A stretch of DNA of 64,000 nucleotides from Parafrankia irregularis (GTDB lineage: Bacteria > Actinomycetota > Actinomycetes > Frankiales > Frankiaceae), in contig NZ_FAOZ01000007.1 in assembly GCF_001536285.1 (NCBI RefSeq), positions 137,360 to 201,359 on the forward strand. The letters run 5' to 3'. The notes below the pieces were generated by a model. The model did no database searches and was not told the origin of the DNA. It saw only the letters and a list, made by a program, of their open reading frames with translations. The translations under genes and the position numbers were made by a program. Shown in pieces: positions 32,432-39,966 of this stretch (within the stretch, counting starts at the first letter, position 1; every line of letters starts with the position of its first letter).

Positions 32432-35032
32432 TCAGACGCCCGCGGGGCGGTCGGCGACAAGGCCGCTTTCCCGCAGCACGTTGATCTCGGAGGCGGACAG
32501 GCCGAGCAGGTCGCCGTAGACCTCGTCGTCGTGCTGCCCGAAGGTCGGCGCGGGACGGCGCAGCAGCGGCCCGGGATGGCTGGCGAGGCGGAAGGCGACG
32601 CCGGGCATGGGGTGCTCGCCGACGACCGGGTGACGCAGCCGTTCGAAGAAGCCGCGGTCCGCGTGCAGGGAGCTGTCGAGCAGGTCGGCCGGCGGGACGA
32701 CGGGGGCGGCCGGCACGCCCGCCGCGACCAGTTCGGCCGCCGCCGTGTCGCGGTCACGGGCAGCCGTCCAGGTCGTGATCGCCGCGTCGATCCGGTCGTG
32801 GGCGCTGGCCTGGCGACGTCCGTGGCTGGTAACCAGTTCCGGATCCCGGGCCAGGTCGGGACGCCCGATCAGCGTGCAGAGGCCGATCCAGGCCGGGTCG
32901 TCGAGGATGGCGAGCGCGACCCAGCCGTCGGGGCCGGCGCACCGGTAGACGCCCTGGGGTGCGGCGAGCGGGCCGCGGTTGCCGGCACGCATGAGTTCGG
33001 CGCCGTTCGCCGTGTACTCGATGGTGAGTTCCGCGGCGACGTTGAGGACCGCCTCAACCATGGTGGCCTCGACGAGCGTGCCTCCGGCACCACGACCGGT
33101 GCCGGTGCCGGAACTGGAGCCCGAGCCGGTGCCGGTGCCGGAGCGGTCCCGCGCGGCGAGTGCGACCAGCGTCGCGAAGGCCGCGTGCAGGCCGGCGATC
33201 GGGTCGCAGGCGCCGCGTGGGATCAGCGGCGGGCCGTCGGCGGTGCCGGTCAGCCAGGCCATCCCGCTTGCCTGTTCCATCGTCTGCGCGAAGCCGGTGC
33301 GGTCGCGCCACGGCCCGTCCAGGCCGAACGCGGGCATCCGGGTCAGGATCGCGGCCGGGTTCGCGGCGTGCACCACGTCCCAGTCCAGGCCCAGGTTCGA
33401 CAGGACCCGCGGCGAGAAGTTCTCGATGACGACGTCGCTGGCCGCGATCAGCCGGCGGGCCAGGTCGATGCCCTCGGGCCGGGTGAGTTCAAGGCTGATG
33501 CCACGCTTGTTGGGGTTGGTGGCCAGGAACATCACGCCCCATTCCCACCACCGCGGCTCCGAGGGCGGCTTGCCGCCGGAGAAGCGCATCCCGTCCGGGC
33601 GGGACACCCCCTCGACCTTGATCACATCGGCGCCGAGCGAGCCCAGCAGCAACGTCGCGGACGGCCCCGCCCAGAAGGCGGTCAGGTCCAGCACCCGCAG
33701 CCCGGACAGCGGCAGAGGACGTCCACCGCCCGGCACCGCGGCAGGGGTGGTTGTCGGGGCCGCGGCGACGGGCGGCCTGCGAGCCGGCCAGGCGACGGAG
33801 TCGGTGTGCTCGCCGAGGGTGGGGGCCGGCTCGGGCGGCCGGCCGCGGAAGTCGCCGATCCGGTAGGGCGTCCGCGGCTGCTGGAAGCCACCGCGCGGGT
33901 TCGGGCCGAACACGCCCCGCGCGGTGAACTGGTCGATCGTGGTGACCGTGCGCGGTGAGCCGATCGGGGCGACCGGGATGCGCAGCGCGGCGGCGCGCTC
34001 GATGATCTCCTCGGAGGTGTGCGTGGACGTCCAGGCGTGCACGGCGGCGAGGAACTCCTCGCGGCGTGCGTAGCGGCTGCCGAGGTTCGCCAGGTCGTCG
34101 TCGGCGAGCAGGTCGGGCCGGTCGATGAGCAGGAGGAAGTCCTGGAACTGTTGCGCGGTGATCGTGCAGAACCCGACGAGCCCGTCCTTCGTCGGCTCGA
34201 TCGACGGCAGTTCCGGGATGCGGCTGGCCGCGGCGGCGGCTCCCGCGGCCGCGGGCGGCCGGCCCATGACGGTGCGGCCGACGACGCTGAGCCCGCCGAG
34301 GATGACCGTCATGCAGTCCAGCATCGAGACGTCGACGAGGTCGCCGGCGCCGTCGCGGTGGGCGCCGTGCAGCGCGGCGAGCGCGGCGACCGCGGCATAG
34401 GTGCCGGATGCCCACTCGCCGATCCGCCCGCCGGCCTGCAGCGGCGGGCCTTCCGGGGAGCCGCGGCCGGCCGTCGATCCGCTCAGCGCCTGCAGCAGGA
34501 ACTCGGTCATCGGACGAGTCGCGTCGGCGCTGTTCGCGGTCAGCCCGAACGGCGTGATCGCGACGACCACCGCCTGCGAGTAGGCCGCGTGCAGCCGCCG
34601 GGCCAGCTCCGGAATTCCGGTGCCGGTGCCGGTGCCGGAGCCGGTGCCGGTGTCGAGGCCAGGCTCGGTGCCGGCAGGTGGTACGCCGTGGTGGAGGCCG
34701 TCGCCGAGGACGATGAGGTCCGCCTGCGCCGCCAGCTCGGTGATCCGTGGGCTCTCGGCGTCGGTGACGACGACTGAACGCTTCGAGGTGTTCAGGAAGC
34801 GGAACAGCGCGCTGTCGCCGCCGTCGGCCCCTTGGGTGCCCGACGCGGACCAGGCACGCAGCGGGTCCCCGGCGGGGCGCTCGATCTTGACGACGTCGGC
34901 GCCCGCGTCCGCGAACATCTTGCCGAGGTAGGGGCCGGCGATGCCGGTGGCGAGTTCCAGCACCCGGATACCGTGGAGCGGATGGCCCGCCCCGGGCGTT
35001 TCCTTCTGAGGATGGGACACGCGCGCGGTCAC
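32432..35032 (-). CDS. Double CaiB/BaiF (family III) CoA-transferase in one chain
   Basis: An 866-residue protein made of two family III CoA-transferase halves. The first half runs about 15-430 (LHGIRVLELATGIAGPYLGKMFADAGADVVKIERPAGDP) and the second about 445-860 (LSGLRVLDLTAFWAGPSATLLLGSLGADVIKVEG in pieces). Each half has the NTSKRS or NPNKRG segment and a VDVSMLDC- or VEATMVEA-type motif. The second half has the catalytic-Asp region altered to VEATMVEA; the first has VDVSMLD, so the halves may be active and inactive, as in other fused family III enzymes. The GTG start at 35032 overlaps the amidohydrolase stop as GTGA. Both halves carry Gly-Thr repeats. CoA donor and acceptor are unknown. 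Confidence 0.87.
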   Translation of the reverse strand: MTARVSHPQKETPGAGHPLHGIRVLELATGIAGPYLGKMFADAGADVVKIERPAGDPLRAWSASGTQGADGGDSALFRFLNTSKRSVVVTDAESPRITELAAQADLIVLGDGLHHGVPPAGTEPGLDTGTGSGTGTGTGIPELARRLHAAYSQAVVVAITPFGLTANSADATRPMTEFLLQALSGSTAGRGSPEGPPLQAGGRIGEWASGTYAAVAALAALHGAHRDGAGDLVDVSMLDCMTVILGGLSVVGRTVMGRPPAAAGAAAAASRIPELPSIEPTKDGLVGFCTITAQQFQDFLLLIDRPDLLADDDLANLGSRYARREEFLAAVHAWTSTHTSEEIIERAAALRIPVAPIGSPRTVTTIDQFTARGVFGPNPRGGFQQPRTPYRIGDFRGRPPEPAPTLGEHTDSVAWPARRPPVAAAPTTTPAAVPGGGRPLPLSGLRVLDLTAFWAGPSATLLLGSLGADVIKVEGVSRPDGMRFSGGKPPSEPRWWEWGVMFLATNPNKRGISLELTRPEGIDLARRLIAASDVVIENFSPRVLSNLGLDWDVVHAANPAAILTRMPAFGLDGPWRDRTGFAQTMEQASGMAWLTGTADGPPLIPRGACDPIAGLHAAFATLVALAARDRSGTGTGSGSSSGTGTGRGAGGTLVEATMVEAVLNVAAELTIEYTANGAELMRAGNRGPLAAPQGVYRCAGPDGWVALAILDDPAWIGLCTLIGRPDLARDPELVTSHGRRQASAHDRIDAAITTWTAARDRDTAAAELVAAGVPAAPVVPPADLLDSSLHADRGFFERLRHPVVGEHPMPGVAFRLASHPGPLLRRPAPTFGQHDDEVYGDLLGLSASEINVLRESGLVADRPAGV

Positions 35033-36312
35033 GCCTTTGCCCGGGGGGCGGTCATCCGCGCCCACGCGTCGCGGTCGCGCTGGTCGGCGAGTCGCCCGAC
35101 ATGGGTGACGACGTCGACGTCGGCGGCCTCGGCGCGCAGGGCGCCGGCGGTGCACCGCTCCCGCGGCCGGTGCCGGAACGGGTCGAACTGGTAGTGCCGC
35201 ATCGCGTTCTCATGCGTGATCTTGTTGATGGTGTCGTCGGGCAGTTCGCCGAGGTTCTCCAGGACGTCCTCGGGGCCGAACGGCCAGCTCGAGTCGGAGT
35301 GCGGGAAGTCGGACTCCCAGCACACGTTGTCGAGCGCGAACCAGTCGAGCAGCCGGGCGCCGACCCGGTCGCTGATGAAGCAGGTCAGAATGTGGCGGCG
35401 GAAGACGTCCGACGGGCCGTCCATGCCGGCCGGGAAGGTCGGCCGGGCCCACCCGGAATGCCGGCGGCGGACGTGCTCGGACCGCCACAGGAAGTACGGA
35501 ATCCAGCCGATGTCACCCTCGGTGAGGGAGAACCGCAGGTCGGGGAAGTCGGCCCAGAACTCCGCCCAGACCAGTTCCAGCAGGGAGTAGGCCGACATCA
35601 TCGACGAGGCGGCGATGTTCACGCTCGGCGGGGCGTCGGAGGAGAACAGCGGCGCCCGGGACGACGAGCCCACATGCAGGCACAGCACGGTGCCGACATC
35701 GCTGGCCGCACGGAACAACGGGTACCAGTAGTCGGTGTGGATGCTCGGCATCGACAGCGCCTCGGGGTTCTCCGAGAAGGTGACCGCGTGGCACCCCTTG
35801 GCCGCGAGGCGGTGGATCTCCTTCGCCGCCTCCTCGACGTCGTACAGCGGCAGAATCCCGCAGGGAATGAAACGCTCCGGGTACGCACCGCACCATTCGT
35901 CGACGTGCCAGTCGTTGTAGGCCTTGATCATGATCAGGTTGACGTCCCGGTCCGGCCCCTGGTTGAGCACCTGGCCGGAGAACCCCGTCCAGTTCGGGAA
36001 GTTGAGCCCGGCGAGCTGCCCACCGGCGCTCATGTCACGGACCCGTTCGTGCACGTCGTAGCAGCCGGGGCGCATCTCGTCGTACCGGCTCGCGTCGATG
36101 TTGAACATCTCCGGCGGCTTGCCGGCCACCGCGTTCAGCCCGAGGTTCCGGCCGCGGAGGCCGCCGTAGTACCACTGCTGCGCACCGCTTTCCTCCTCGA
36201 CGACGCGCGGCGTGAACTCCCGGTACTTCGCCGGGACGTGTGCGTCGAACATGGAGGCGGGCTCTGCGATGTGGTCGTCCACACTGATGAGAATCAGATC
36301 GTCGGCACGCAT
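35029..36312 (-). CDS. Amidohydrolase family protein (TIM-barrel, amidohydrolase 2)
   Basis: A 427-residue metal-dependent hydrolase-type TIM barrel: ISVDDHIAEPASMFDAHVP at the N-terminus (the D-x-H-like motif), ILPLYDVEEAAKEIHRLAAKGCHAV, LCLHVGSSSRAPLF, and near the C-terminus WESDFPHSDSSWPFG, the motif with the last metal-binding Asp. This subgroup is common in actinobacterial steroid- and aromatic-degradation clusters and includes decarboxylases and ring-opening hydrolases. AGGAG precedes the ATG at 36312. It overlaps the DUF35 gene by 19 bases and the CoA-transferase by GTGA. It is related in layout to the protein at 62285-63463. Confidence 0.86.
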   Translation of the reverse strand: MRADDLILISVDDHIAEPASMFDAHVPAKYREFTPRVVEEESGAQQWYYGGLRGRNLGLNAVAGKPPEMFNIDASRYDEMRPGCYDVHERVRDMSAGGQLAGLNFPNWTGFSGQVLNQGPDRDVNLIMIKAYNDWHVDEWCGAYPERFIPCGILPLYDVEEAAKEIHRLAAKGCHAVTFSENPEALSMPSIHTDYWYPLFRAASDVGTVLCLHVGSSSRAPLFSSDAPPSVNIAASSMMSAYSLLELVWAEFWADFPDLRFSLTEGDIGWIPYFLWRSEHVRRRHSGWARPTFPAGMDGPSDVFRRHILTCFISDRVGARLLDWFALDNVCWESDFPHSDSSWPFGPEDVLENLGELPDDTINKITHENAMRHYQFDPFRHRPRERCTAGALRAEAADVDVVTHVGRLADQRDRDAWARMTAPRAKA

Positions 36313-36896
36313 GGCGGCTCCTGTTCCGATGGTGGTAATGGTGCGGTGGAGGGGCTGAAATACGGCAGGCTCGTGCCCGGCTCGATCTCGTGGAAGACGG
36401 CCCGCAGCCGCATCCCGGCCTCGATCGCCGGGACGCCCAGGCCGACCAGGCAGGTCATCATCTGGTAGCCCTCGTCCACGGTGACGATCGCCGGGGCGTA
36501 GGGAGTGCGAAACGCCCGGCTCACCGGTCGGTGCACGACCGTCCAGCTGTAGAGGGTCGCGCCACCGGCCGAACGCTCCCAGCGCAGCGCCCGGGACAGG
36601 CAGGCCCGACAGGCCACCGCCGGCGGGAAGCCGGCGTACCCACAGTCGGCGCACCGCTGGAACAGCAGCTCGCCGCGGGCGCAGCCGGCCCAGAACGGCT
36701 CGGTCAGCGGCGTACGCGGGGCGAACGGGATGCCCGCCTTGGCGGGAAGCAGCTCGAAATCTCGATCACCGATGGGACTAATAGTCCCACTCCAGGCCCG
36801 GTGCGTTGCGGATACGTGCTCTCCATCGAGGGCCTGCCCATCCCGCGACGACGGGTCGGAACCCGGCTCCGCAGGGCCCGCCGACGACCCCTTCAT
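36294..36896 (-). CDS. DUF35 zinc-ribbon/OB-fold protein (ChsH2-C-like)
   Basis: A 200-residue protein with the rubredoxin-like zinc ribbon CADCGYAGFPPAVACRAC (Cys82, 85, 96, 99), preceded by PLTEPFWAGCARGELLFQR, and followed by an OB-fold acyl-CoA-associated domain (GGATLYSWTVVHRPVSRAF, YAPAIVTVDEGYQMMTCL). This is the DUF35 family; its members dock onto thiolase-like enzymes such as Ltp2 and may bind acyl-CoA. The start at 36896 gives a low-complexity first 50 residues with a palindrome inside (36774-36788), so translation may begin later, although no better start codon was found. First gene of the minus operon. Confidence 0.8.
   Translation of the reverse strand: MKGSSAGPAEPGSDPSSRDGQALDGEHVSATHRAWSGTISPIGDRDFELLPAKAGIPFAPRTPLTEPFWAGCARGELLFQRCADCGYAGFPPAVACRACLSRALRWERSAGGATLYSWTVVHRPVSRAFRTPYAPAIVTVDEGYQMMTCLVGLGVPAIEAGMRLRAVFHEIEPGTSLPYFSPSTAPLPPSEQEPPCVPTI
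36774..36788. promoter_or_regulatory. Palindrome GGGACTAATAGTCCC, operator candidate
   Basis: A perfect odd palindrome (GGGACTA-A-TAGTCCC). Its core ACTAATAGT occurs again at 37014-37022, about 240 bases away, on the far side of the DUF35 gene start. It may be the binding site of the PadR regulator in this operon or of a TetR-type regulator. Confidence 0.5.
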
Positions 36897-37342
36897 CTGC
36901 TGTCAGCTCCCGTCCTGGCTGGCCCGGGCTGGGGAATCCACCGGGATGGCGACGCCGGGCGCGTCGACGGGGCTGGCTCGCCCGGCGCACCCTGCCCCGC
37001 CAGTAGACGATAAACTAATAGTCTCGTCAACCAGTGAGGAGTGAGGACGGCGCCGCAGTCAGCGGTGGGCGTTGTCCCCGCGCACGCAGGGGTCCTTCCG
37101 GCACCGTCGGATGCCGAGCGCGGCGACGTTGCCGAGGCCGAGGGGGAAGGTGAATCCCACGAGGGTTCCTACGATCATGGTCACCATGTGGGCGGTGCCG
37201 TTCGGACCCGCCGGGTCTACGGAACGTGCGTTCGATCCAGCGGGCGAGGTTGCCGCCTCAGCGAGGCTGCTGCGGTGAGCGGTGAAGGCGCTCATCGGCG
37301 GGGGTGCGCTCGCATCCTTCCGATAGGGGTACCAGGTCTGGT
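36897..37342. other. Divergent intergenic region with two repeats and no gene
   Basis: This stretch separates the catabolic operon from the membrane phosphatase gene. It contains the second ACTAATAGT copy (37014-37022) and one CRISPR-like 30-mer (37071-37100). A short minus-strand open frame (37059-37367) with one hydrophobic stretch ends exactly inside the CRISPR-like sequence; I do not call it a gene. Confidence 0.5.
37071..37100. repeat. Single CRISPR-repeat-like sequence (type I-E style)
   Basis: The sequence contains GTTGTCCCCGCGCACGCAGG followed by GGTCCTTCCG. This is close to the actinobacterial type I-E repeat pattern with CCCCGCG and a GGGG arm, but with one mismatch in the stem (GCAGGGG instead of GCGGGG). 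No second copy at spacer distance and no cas gene are present, so it is either a degenerate leftover or coincidence. Confidence 0.35.
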
Positions 37343-38434
37343 GTGACCCTCGGGCGAATCCGTTCACGGGCAGCGGCGCTGCTCCCGCTTGTCATCATCG
37401 TGGCGGTCTGTGTGATCGACGTGGCTGGCGGTCCCGGTTTCGTCGTCATCGCGCTCGTCGTCATAGCTCCCCTGCTGGCGGCGAGCATCGTCGGTCCGCG
37501 GTTGACCGGTATCTATGCCATGGCGGCGTTTGCCGGGGCGGGTGCGGTATCGATCTGGGACCAGATCGTGGGACCGCCATCGGAAGAGAACCAGACCGCG
37601 ATGGTGGTCCGGCTTGTCGGTGTCGCCCTCGGTGGCGGGATCGCCGTGGCCGCGAGTGTGGTCCGCCAGGCTCGGGAGCGCCGGATGACCGCGCTCGTCC
37701 AGGTGGCCGAGGCCGCGCGGCGTGCCATCCTGAACCCGGTGCCGGCGGTCGTCGACGGCCTGCGGTTCACAGCGATGTATCGCAGCGCGGCGGTGGAAGC
37801 CGCTGTCGGCGGAGACCTCTATGAGGTGCTGGACACCTGGTGGGGGGTGCGGCTGCTGGTCGGGGACGTGCGGGGCAAGGGCCTTGACGCGGTCCGGCTC
37901 GCCAACCGGGTCCTGGGCTGTTTCCGGGCCCTGGCCGGGCGGCTTGAGGACCCCGCGGAGCTGGTCGCGGCACTCGACAGCGAGGTCGCCAGGCTTGGCC
38001 GCGGGAACGGCGAGGACTTCGTCACCGCGGTCGTCGCCCAGGTCGACCATGCCGGGCGGATGCTCCTGCTCAACGCCGGCCATCCCGACCCACTGCTGGT
38101 CCGGGCGGGGAGGGTGACGGCGCTCGGCGTCCCGAACCGGCAGCCACCACTCGGGCTCGGTGTCGCACCCAGGGCAGCCCCCTTCCTCCTTTTCCAGTCC
38201 GACCAGGTGCTCTTCTACACCGATGGCCTGGTCGAGGCCCGCAACCCTCGCACACGGGAGTTCTTCCCGGTCATCCCAGCCGTGCAGAACGCCTTCACCG
38301 ACGCCCGGCTGCCCGAGGGAACCGCTCGGCTGGTCGACGCACTCATCGAGTGGACGGACGGTTCGCTCAGCGACGACATCGCGCTCGTCGCCATGGAACG
38401 CCTGGTCGCGAGGGTGAGAGCGAGCACCAGCTGA
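37343..38434 (+). CDS. Membrane-anchored SpoIIE-type PP2C phosphatase
   Basis: A 363-residue protein from the GTG at 37343; a GTG at 37304 would add 13 residues. The N-terminal 105 residues hold four probable membrane helices (ALLPLVIIVAVCVIDVAG, FVVIALVVIAPLLAASIVG, GIYAMAAFAGAGAVSIW, VRLVGVALGGGIAVAASVV). The cytosolic part (about 130-355) is a PP2C-type SpoIIE domain: MYRSAAVEAAVGGDLYEVL (GGDxY), LVGDVRGKGLDAVRLA, LLLNAGHPDPLLVR, VLFYTDGLVEARN and DDIALVAMERL. All metal-binding Asp are in place. This architecture is frequent in Streptomyces and Frankia signal transduction. The ligand sensed by the membrane part is unknown. Confidence 0.86.
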   Translation: MTLGRIRSRAAALLPLVIIVAVCVIDVAGGPGFVVIALVVIAPLLAASIVGPRLTGIYAMAAFAGAGAVSIWDQIVGPPSEENQTAMVVRLVGVALGGGIAVAASVVRQARERRMTALVQVAEAARRAILNPVPAVVDGLRFTAMYRSAAVEAAVGGDLYEVLDTWWGVRLLVGDVRGKGLDAVRLANRVLGCFRALAGRLEDPAELVAALDSEVARLGRGNGEDFVTAVVAQVDHAGRMLLLNAGHPDPLLVRAGRVTALGVPNRQPPLGLGVAPRAAPFLLFQSDQVLFYTDGLVEARNPRTREFFPVIPAVQNAFTDARLPEGTARLVDALIEWTDGSLSDDIALVAMERLVARVRASTS

Positions 38435-38474
38435 CGGCCAAAGGGTCCGCCTCGTTGGTATTCCAGTCGAGGCG

Positions 38475-39725
38475 TCAGTGAGGTGGTGGCCGGTGCATGG
38501 CGGTGCTGGGGCGCGGGGTGGTCGGGGCGCAGGCGGTGCGGAGGTTCGGGGTGGGGGTTGCGAGGAGGAATCCCTGCCCGTAGTCGAGGGAGGCGTCGCG
38601 GGCCGCGGCGAGTTCGGCTGTGGTCTCGATGCCTTCTGCGACGACGCGGGATCCAATTGCCTGCGCGATGGTGGTGACGCCCGCGGCGACGGCCTGGTGG
38701 GCGGGATCCGTGGGCATCCCTCGGACGATGAAGCGGTCGATTTTGATCACGTCGGGGCGCAGGCGCAGCACGAGTTGAAGCCCGGCGAAGCAGGTTCCCA
38801 TGTCGTCGACGACGATGCGGATGTCGTGGTCGCGCAGGGTCCTGATCGAGGCAAGCAGATCATGGTCGTCGGCGAGGTACTCGTTCTCGGTGATCTCGAC
38901 GGCGAGTCGTTCCGGTGCCCCGGACTCGAGCAGGACGCCGACCAGTCCGTTGAGAAGGGTCGAGGGGGAGGCGTTCACCGCGAGGCGGACACCGCCCGGC
39001 AGCTCCGGTAGGGCGGTCAGTGCTCTGCGGATCGCGGCGAGTTCCAGTTCCGGGCCGAGGCCGACGTCCGCGGCGTCGGTGAACAGGGGTCCGGGGCCGG
39101 GGGAGTTCTCGAGCCGGGTCAGCGCTTCGAGCGCGACGGGCCGCCCGGTCCTCAGGTCCACGATGGGCTGGTAGGCGATGGTGAAATCGCCTTCGTCGAT
39201 CATGTTCTGGATTCGGCTCCAGGTACGACTGCGGGCCTCCCACATCTCGCGCAGGTCGCTGACGTATCCCGTCAGGAACTCCGCCAGCAGCCACAGCAGG
39301 CGGCCGTCCCGCTCGCCGAGTGACGGCCGGGGGTGTCGGTTCAGGCAGCCGAGCAGGCCGTAGAGCCGGCCGGATGCGTCGAGGACCGGCATCGCTGCGT
39401 AGGCACCGACACCCAGCTCGCGGACCGAGGCCGACGACTCGGTGCGGGGGTCGCGGCGGGTGTCCGGGATCAGCGGAGGAAACGACGCGTTCCGGACCTG
39501 CCCGAACAGCACCTCCTCGTACCGCACACTGCAGCCGGGTGACAGGCCGAAGGGGCGCGGGTTCCCGCTCATCGTCTGCAGGACCAGCAACTGCCCGTCG
39601 AACCGGCCGAGCCAGGCCAGGTCCATGCCGGTTCGTCGCTGCAGCAGGCCGAGTAGATCGACGACGGCCGCGCTCGGCTCGGGCACCTCACTCTGCGGCC
39701 CCAGACAGACATGCCGACGTGACAC
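38475..39725 (-). CDS. GAF-EAL protein, probable cyclic-di-GMP phosphodiesterase
   Basis: A 416-residue protein. Residues about 20-150 form a GAF-like domain (YEEVLFGQVRNASFPPLIPDTRRDP, VGAYAAMPVLDASGRLYGLLGCL). Residues about 170-395 are an EAL domain with EAL at 200-202, LAVNASP, VEITENEYL, VVDDMGTCFAG, VIKIDRF and VVAEGIET. The residues needed for metal and substrate binding (Glu, Asn, Glu, Asp-Asp, Lys, Glu) are all there, although DDFGTGYS is changed to DDMGTCFA. GTG at 39725 has GGGAGGGGAG upstream. Divergent from the GGDEF-EAL gene. Confidence 0.85.
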   Translation of the reverse strand: MSRRHVCLGPQSEVPEPSAAVVDLLGLLQRRTGMDLAWLGRFDGQLLVLQTMSGNPRPFGLSPGCSVRYEEVLFGQVRNASFPPLIPDTRRDPRTESSASVRELGVGAYAAMPVLDASGRLYGLLGCLNRHPRPSLGERDGRLLWLLAEFLTGYVSDLREMWEARSRTWSRIQNMIDEGDFTIAYQPIVDLRTGRPVALEALTRLENSPGPGPLFTDAADVGLGPELELAAIRRALTALPELPGGVRLAVNASPSTLLNGLVGVLLESGAPERLAVEITENEYLADDHDLLASIRTLRDHDIRIVVDDMGTCFAGLQLVLRLRPDVIKIDRFIVRGMPTDPAHQAVAAGVTTIAQAIGSRVVAEGIETTAELAAARDASLDYGQGFLLATPTPNLRTACAPTTPRPSTAMHRPPPH

Positions 39726-39966
39726 CAACTCCCCTCCCGGCAAGGTAACTACCCGCCCTCATGTGCCCACACGCGGCAATCCCGGGAACGGCGCCGTCAG
39801 TGGCGCGGGAGCCTGGTGTCTCCGGAACTCGGCCAGAGCAGGCGTACGGACATACCGCACCATCATGCTGACAGCCACGCCGGGGCATCAGCGCAGCTCA
39901 CGGGCCCGGGCCCGACTTCTGGCACCTCACACGCTCCAACGGCTCGTCGGCGGGTACCGCAGAGGC

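Noticed and set aside
30680-33958. A 1092-residue plus-strand open frame
   Set aside because: It lies opposite the thiolase, PadR and CoA-transferase genes, all of which have clear family motifs. Long antisense frames are expected in DNA with such high GC at third positions.
37071-37100. A CRISPR array
   Set aside because: Only one repeat-like unit exists. There is no second copy at spacer distance and no cas gene.
37059-37367. Short minus-strand open frame with a hydrophobic segment
   Set aside because: No ribosome site and no family. Its end coincides with the CRISPR-like repeat, and its start overlaps the phosphatase gene start.
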